DNA from: Methylotenera_A sp040387095
GTDB lineage: Bacteria > Pseudomonadota > Gammaproteobacteria > Burkholderiales > Methylophilaceae
Direction of reading: 5' to 3'
Assembly: GCA_040387095.1 (NCBI GenBank)
Contig: JAZKEJ010000012.1
Location: 1-64,000 of the forward strand
Length of the DNA: 64,000 nucleotides
Under the pieces are notes generated by a model. The model saw only the letters and a program-made list of their open reading frames with translations, ran no database searches and was not told where the DNA came from. Below are positions 60,868 through 64,000 of the stretch, one piece after another (position 1 is the stretch's first letter; each line of letters begins with the position of its first letter). The position numbers were made by a program, and so were the translations under genes.

Positions 60868-63612
60868 ATGAAACGCATGTTATTTAATGCAACGCAATCA
60901 GAAGAATTACGCGTTGCAATCGTAGACGGGCAAAAACTCGTCGATTTAGATATTGAACACGCTGGTAAAGAACAACGTAAAAGTAATATTTACAAAGGCG
61001 TTATTACTCGTGTAGAACCATCGCTGGAAGCCGCTTTTGTCGATTATGGCAATGAGCGTCATGGCTTTTTGCCCTTCAAAGAAATTTCACGTAGCTACTA
61101 TTCAGAAAAAGCCGATAGTGGTAAAGCACGCATTCAAGATGTCATCAAAGAAGGTCTCGAATTAATTGTCCAAGTTGACAAAGATGAGCGTGGCAACAAA
61201 GGCGCTGCATTAACCACTTACATTTCACTGGCTGGTCGCTATTTAGTGTTAATGCCAAACAATCCCCGTGGCGGTGGTGTTTCACGCCGTATCGAAGGCG
61301 AAGACCGCAACGAATTACGTGATGTAATGGCGCAGCTTGAAGTACCAAAAAACATGAGTATCATCGCGCGTACTGCAGGTATTGGTCGCAATGCAGAAGA
61401 ATTGCAGTGGGATTTAAACTACTTGACGCAATTATGGACTGCGGTTGAAGAAGCATCACACATTCAACCTGGCGCGTTTTTAATCTACCAAGAAGGCAGC
61501 TTGGTTATTCGCGCGATTCGCGATTACTTTAGTGCCGATATTGGTGAGATTTTAATCGACACACCAGATGTGCACGAACAAGCTGTACAGTTTATGAATC
61601 ACGTGATGCCAGGCAATGTGGCGCGTGTTAAATTGTATCAAGACGAAATCCCCTTATTCTCACGTTTTCAAATCGAACATCAAATTGAATCGGCTTTTTC
61701 GCGTGAAGTACGCTTGCCTTCTGGTGGCGCGATTGTGATTGACCATACTGAAGCCTTGGTTTCAGTAGATGTTAACTCTGGCCGCAGCATCAAAGGTGCA
61801 GATATCGAGCAAACCGCATTTAATACCAATTTAGAAGCAGCAGAAGAAGTTGCACGTCAATTGCGCTTGCGCGACCTTGGCGGCTTGGTGGTGATCGACT
61901 TTATTGATATGGAAAGCCAACGCAATCAACGTGAAGTTGAAAACACGTTACGCGATGCTTTGCATGCTGACCGTGCACGTGTTCAAACAGGCAAAATCTC
62001 ACGTTTTGGCTTGTTAGAGCTTTCACGCCAACGTTTGCGCCCTAGCTTGGGTGAAACCAATCACGCAGCCTGTCCACGCTGTAGCGGCACAGGTCATATT
62101 CGTGGTATCGAATCAACTGCGTTGCACATCTTACGCATCACGCAAGAAGAAGCGATGAAAGACAATAGCGCCATTATTCAAGTGCAATTGCCTGTTGAAG
62201 CGGCCACTTTCTTGTTGAATGAAAAACGCGCGGACATCCATAAAATTGAACAACGTATGGGTGTTGAAGTGATTTTAATTCCGAATATTCACATGGAAAC
62301 GCCGAATTACAGTATCACGCGCATTAAGCAAGATGATGTGACGGAAGAAACCTCGCAAGCCAGCTACAAAATGGTCGAGTTGCCAGCAGAAACGGCTTAT
62401 GAGCGCGGTTTAAGCGAAGAGGCAAAACCAAAAGCACCGGAAGCATTGGTGAAAGGGATTAAAACAGCCACTTCTGCCCCATTAGTTGAACAAAAATCAG
62501 AAGAAAAAATAGCGCATATCGTTGCACCAACACCAAAAGTTTCAATATTCGGTCGTATTAAACAATGGTTTGGCGCGAAACCAGAACTAATAGCGGAAGA
62601 AACGGTAGTGGAAAAAACCACGCGCGAGGCACGTGAAAATGCGCGTAATAATGACCGTAACCGTAACAGTAATCGCAACCGCAATCGTAATATTGACCGC
62701 AATGCTAACAACCGCGATCGTAATAATACGACTAGCAATGAGCGTAACGACAGGCCACAACAAACGCAACAGCAGACTAAACCACAGCAAGCACGATCTG
62801 AGCGTCAGGAACGACCTGCGCGCCCAGAAAAGAATTCGGCAGAAAGAAATCAAGACAGGCCTCTAGATAGATCTCAAGAAAAAGTTGAGTCAAAAAATGG
62901 GTTAAGTAACAATGTTCAAAATAATGAAGTAAATGCAGATGCAGCAGGCCAAGTTGAAGTGGTGACAACCAATCTAGCAACACAAGGCAATCCAGTTGCT
63001 GATGCTAATCAAGCGCCACGTACAGAGCGTAGCGGTCGCCGTAGTCGTGGTGGTCGCAATCGTAATAAAAATCGCGATACCAATCGTGAAGACGGCCGCG
63101 AACCACGTGACGCAACGGCTACAACTCTCGCTTTTGTGCCGAATGATGTAGTGGTAGATAGCACACCGATTATTGTGCAAGTCACGCCATCATCTGAGCC
63201 TGCGCTTCAAATTGAAACAGTTGCGGAAAAAGCAGAAAAACTGGTTCAAACAAAAGCAGTTACAGCAAAAGCTCATAAAGCCGAGCCTAAAGCGAAAGTA
63301 GAAAAATCTGCTGATGCAGCTATTGAAACAGCGAATGAAACAGTTACATCAGAAAAACCTGTGAAAGCAAAAGCTGAGAAGAAACCTGCTGCACGCAAGC
63401 CAGCTAAAACTGCCAAATCTGCAGATAATAAACCTGTTGACTTAAGCGCGAGCGGTTTGCAATTGGTTGAAACCAAAAGTGATGCAAAAGCAGCGATTGC
63501 CGAAACCGAACCAGCCAAACCACGCACACCGCGCAAAGCGCCTAACTGGAAAAAAGATGCGGAATCAAAAAATGACGATGCACCTTTGGTCATGGTGGAA
63601 ACACAAAAATAA
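60868..63612 (+). CDS. rne: Ribonuclease E
   Basis: This 914-aa endoribonuclease organises mRNA decay and rRNA/tRNA processing. The N-terminal catalytic half has an S1 domain (about 35-125), the DNase-like domain with VDVNSGRS (catalytic Asp) and IDFIDM, and the zinc-link CPRCSGTG (about 405-412). After residue 530 the chain is disordered: an Arg/Asn-rich tract (about 585-625, RNRNSNRNRNRNID) for RNA binding, a second Arg-rich GRRSRGGRNRNKNRD tract, and Lys/Ala/Glu repeats to the end. The scaffold half differs from the E. coli degradosome scaffold. Confidence 0.95.
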   Translation: MKRMLFNATQSEELRVAIVDGQKLVDLDIEHAGKEQRKSNIYKGVITRVEPSLEAAFVDYGNERHGFLPFKEISRSYYSEKADSGKARIQDVIKEGLELIVQVDKDERGNKGAALTTYISLAGRYLVLMPNNPRGGGVSRRIEGEDRNELRDVMAQLEVPKNMSIIARTAGIGRNAEELQWDLNYLTQLWTAVEEASHIQPGAFLIYQEGSLVIRAIRDYFSADIGEILIDTPDVHEQAVQFMNHVMPGNVARVKLYQDEIPLFSRFQIEHQIESAFSREVRLPSGGAIVIDHTEALVSVDVNSGRSIKGADIEQTAFNTNLEAAEEVARQLRLRDLGGLVVIDFIDMESQRNQREVENTLRDALHADRARVQTGKISRFGLLELSRQRLRPSLGETNHAACPRCSGTGHIRGIESTALHILRITQEEAMKDNSAIIQVQLPVEAATFLLNEKRADIHKIEQRMGVEVILIPNIHMETPNYSITRIKQDDVTEETSQASYKMVELPAETAYERGLSEEAKPKAPEALVKGIKTATSAPLVEQKSEEKIAHIVAPTPKVSIFGRIKQWFGAKPELIAEETVVEKTTREARENARNNDRNRNSNRNRNRNIDRNANNRDRNNTTSNERNDRPQQTQQQTKPQQARSERQERPARPEKNSAERNQDRPLDRSQEKVESKNGLSNNVQNNEVNADAAGQVEVVTTNLATQGNPVADANQAPRTERSGRRSRGGRNRNKNRDTNREDGREPRDATATTLAFVPNDVVVDSTPIIVQVTPSSEPALQIETVAEKAEKLVQTKAVTAKAHKAEPKAKVEKSADAAIETANETVTSEKPVKAKAEKKPAARKPAKTAKSADNKPVDLSASGLQLVETKSDAKAAIAETEPAKPRTPRKAPNWKKDAESKNDDAPLVMVETQK

Positions 63613-63663
63613 TTTTTGCATTAAGGCGCTGCAAAAAATTACTGCGTAAGAAAATGGTGACAT

Positions 63664-63697
63664 AAAAAAGCCCAGTTTTGTGACTGGGCTTTTTTTA
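63664..63697 (+). terminator. Rho-independent terminator of rne
   Basis: AGCCCAGT (63669-63676), loop TTTGTG, ACTGGGCT (63683-63690), then TTTTTTT. A-run on the 5' side extends pairing, so it may work in both directions between rne and convergent crcB. Confidence 0.92.
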
Positions 63698-63755
63698 TTA
63701 ATACTGACTATTAAAATGTATGCTTTTTAATAACAAACTTAACGCTTATAAATGG

Positions 63756-64000
63756 CTAACTTTTTAAATATTGCACCAGCATAAATCCAGTCGCAGTCAT
63801 GATTAAACTACCCACAACATGGCTGGCAATATGCCCCGCCGCCCAGGCATATTCTTGTTTATGTAGAAAATTAACCGCTTCTGCAGAGAATGCAGAAAAA
63901 GTGGTCAAGCCACCCAGAAACCCTGTCGTTATAAATAAGCGAAATTCGTTTTGATGTGGCGTCAGTACAAAATAAGCCATTGCCATCCCCATTAAAAATC
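63756..64000 (-). CDS. crcB: Fluoride channel CrcB (partial, C-terminal part)
   Basis: The last 80 or so residues of a CrcB/Fluc dual-topology fluoride exporter. TTGFLGGLTTFSAFSAEAVNFL is the family signature, including the Phe-box and Na+-site loop (TTFSxFS). Two membrane helices remain. The frame is open to the right edge, so the ATG at 63992 is probably internal and the start lies outside. A fluoride riboswitch, if any, would also lie outside. Confidence 0.9.
   Translation of the reverse strand, partial: FLMGMAMAYFVLTPHQNEFRLFITTGFLGGLTTFSAFSAEAVNFLHKQEYAWAAGHIASHVVGSLIMTATGFMLVQYLKS

Overview
The window looks like chromosome from an AT-rich betaproteobacterium, most likely a member of the Methylophilaceae. 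That assignment is an inference from gene order and protein type (rluC/HAD/Rieske/sppA next to rne; tsaE/queG; split mnmC; PQQ-dependent dehydrogenase with DUF3034), not from a marker gene. I found no rRNA, tRNA, CRISPR array, insertion sequence or prophage. Nearly all of the DNA is coding, and both edges cut genes: a TolC-family channel on the left and crcB on the right.

Left part (1-15.4 kb). A TolC/MacA/MacB-type efflux operon is followed by a long minus-strand iron-acquisition locus. In transcription order it runs: 99-aa unknown protein, ribosomal protein S4 paralog, hemP, tonB, exbB, exbD, PepSY-TM protein, 57-aa membrane protein (not previously listed as an ORF), TonB-dependent siderophore receptor. 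A good Fur box lies over a sigma-70-like promoter at its head, so the extra S4 is probably made under iron starvation. Then come an ion-channel-like protein, a lipoprotein PQQ dehydrogenase, and a divergent pair made of a DUF3034 barrel and an exported truncated haemoglobin.

15.5-24.9 kb is one plus-strand lipid-modification locus. It begins with an ECF sigma factor and a cysteine-free RskA-type anti-sigma factor. These are followed by two CFA-synthase-type methyltransferases, a fatty acid desaturase, a flavin oxidoreductase, DUF1365, DUF2878 and DUF1295 membrane proteins, a DUF6134-like exported protein and a lipocalin lipoprotein. This is the most system-like part of the window: a stress-switched pathway that probably makes and handles an unusual branched, cyclopropane or furan-type fatty acid.

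25-46.5 kb is mostly housekeeping (split mnmC, SPINDLY-type glycosyltransferase, pilU, dapC, miaA, RCK potassium channel, mutL, amiC, tsaE, queG). It also holds an accessory islet (YoeB/YefM toxin-antitoxin and an unknown HEPN-like protein), a Suv3-like RNA helicase, and a NemR/YqhD/quinone-oxidoreductase electrophile-detoxification module with two matching operators. 46.5-56.3 kb is a divergent glycogen/maltodextrin cluster (glgC-GH57-malQ-ROK kinase versus glgB-pgi). 56.3-64 kb holds two small unknown genes, sppA, a Rieske protein, a HAD phosphatase, rluC, a 0.6-kb structured leader and rne.
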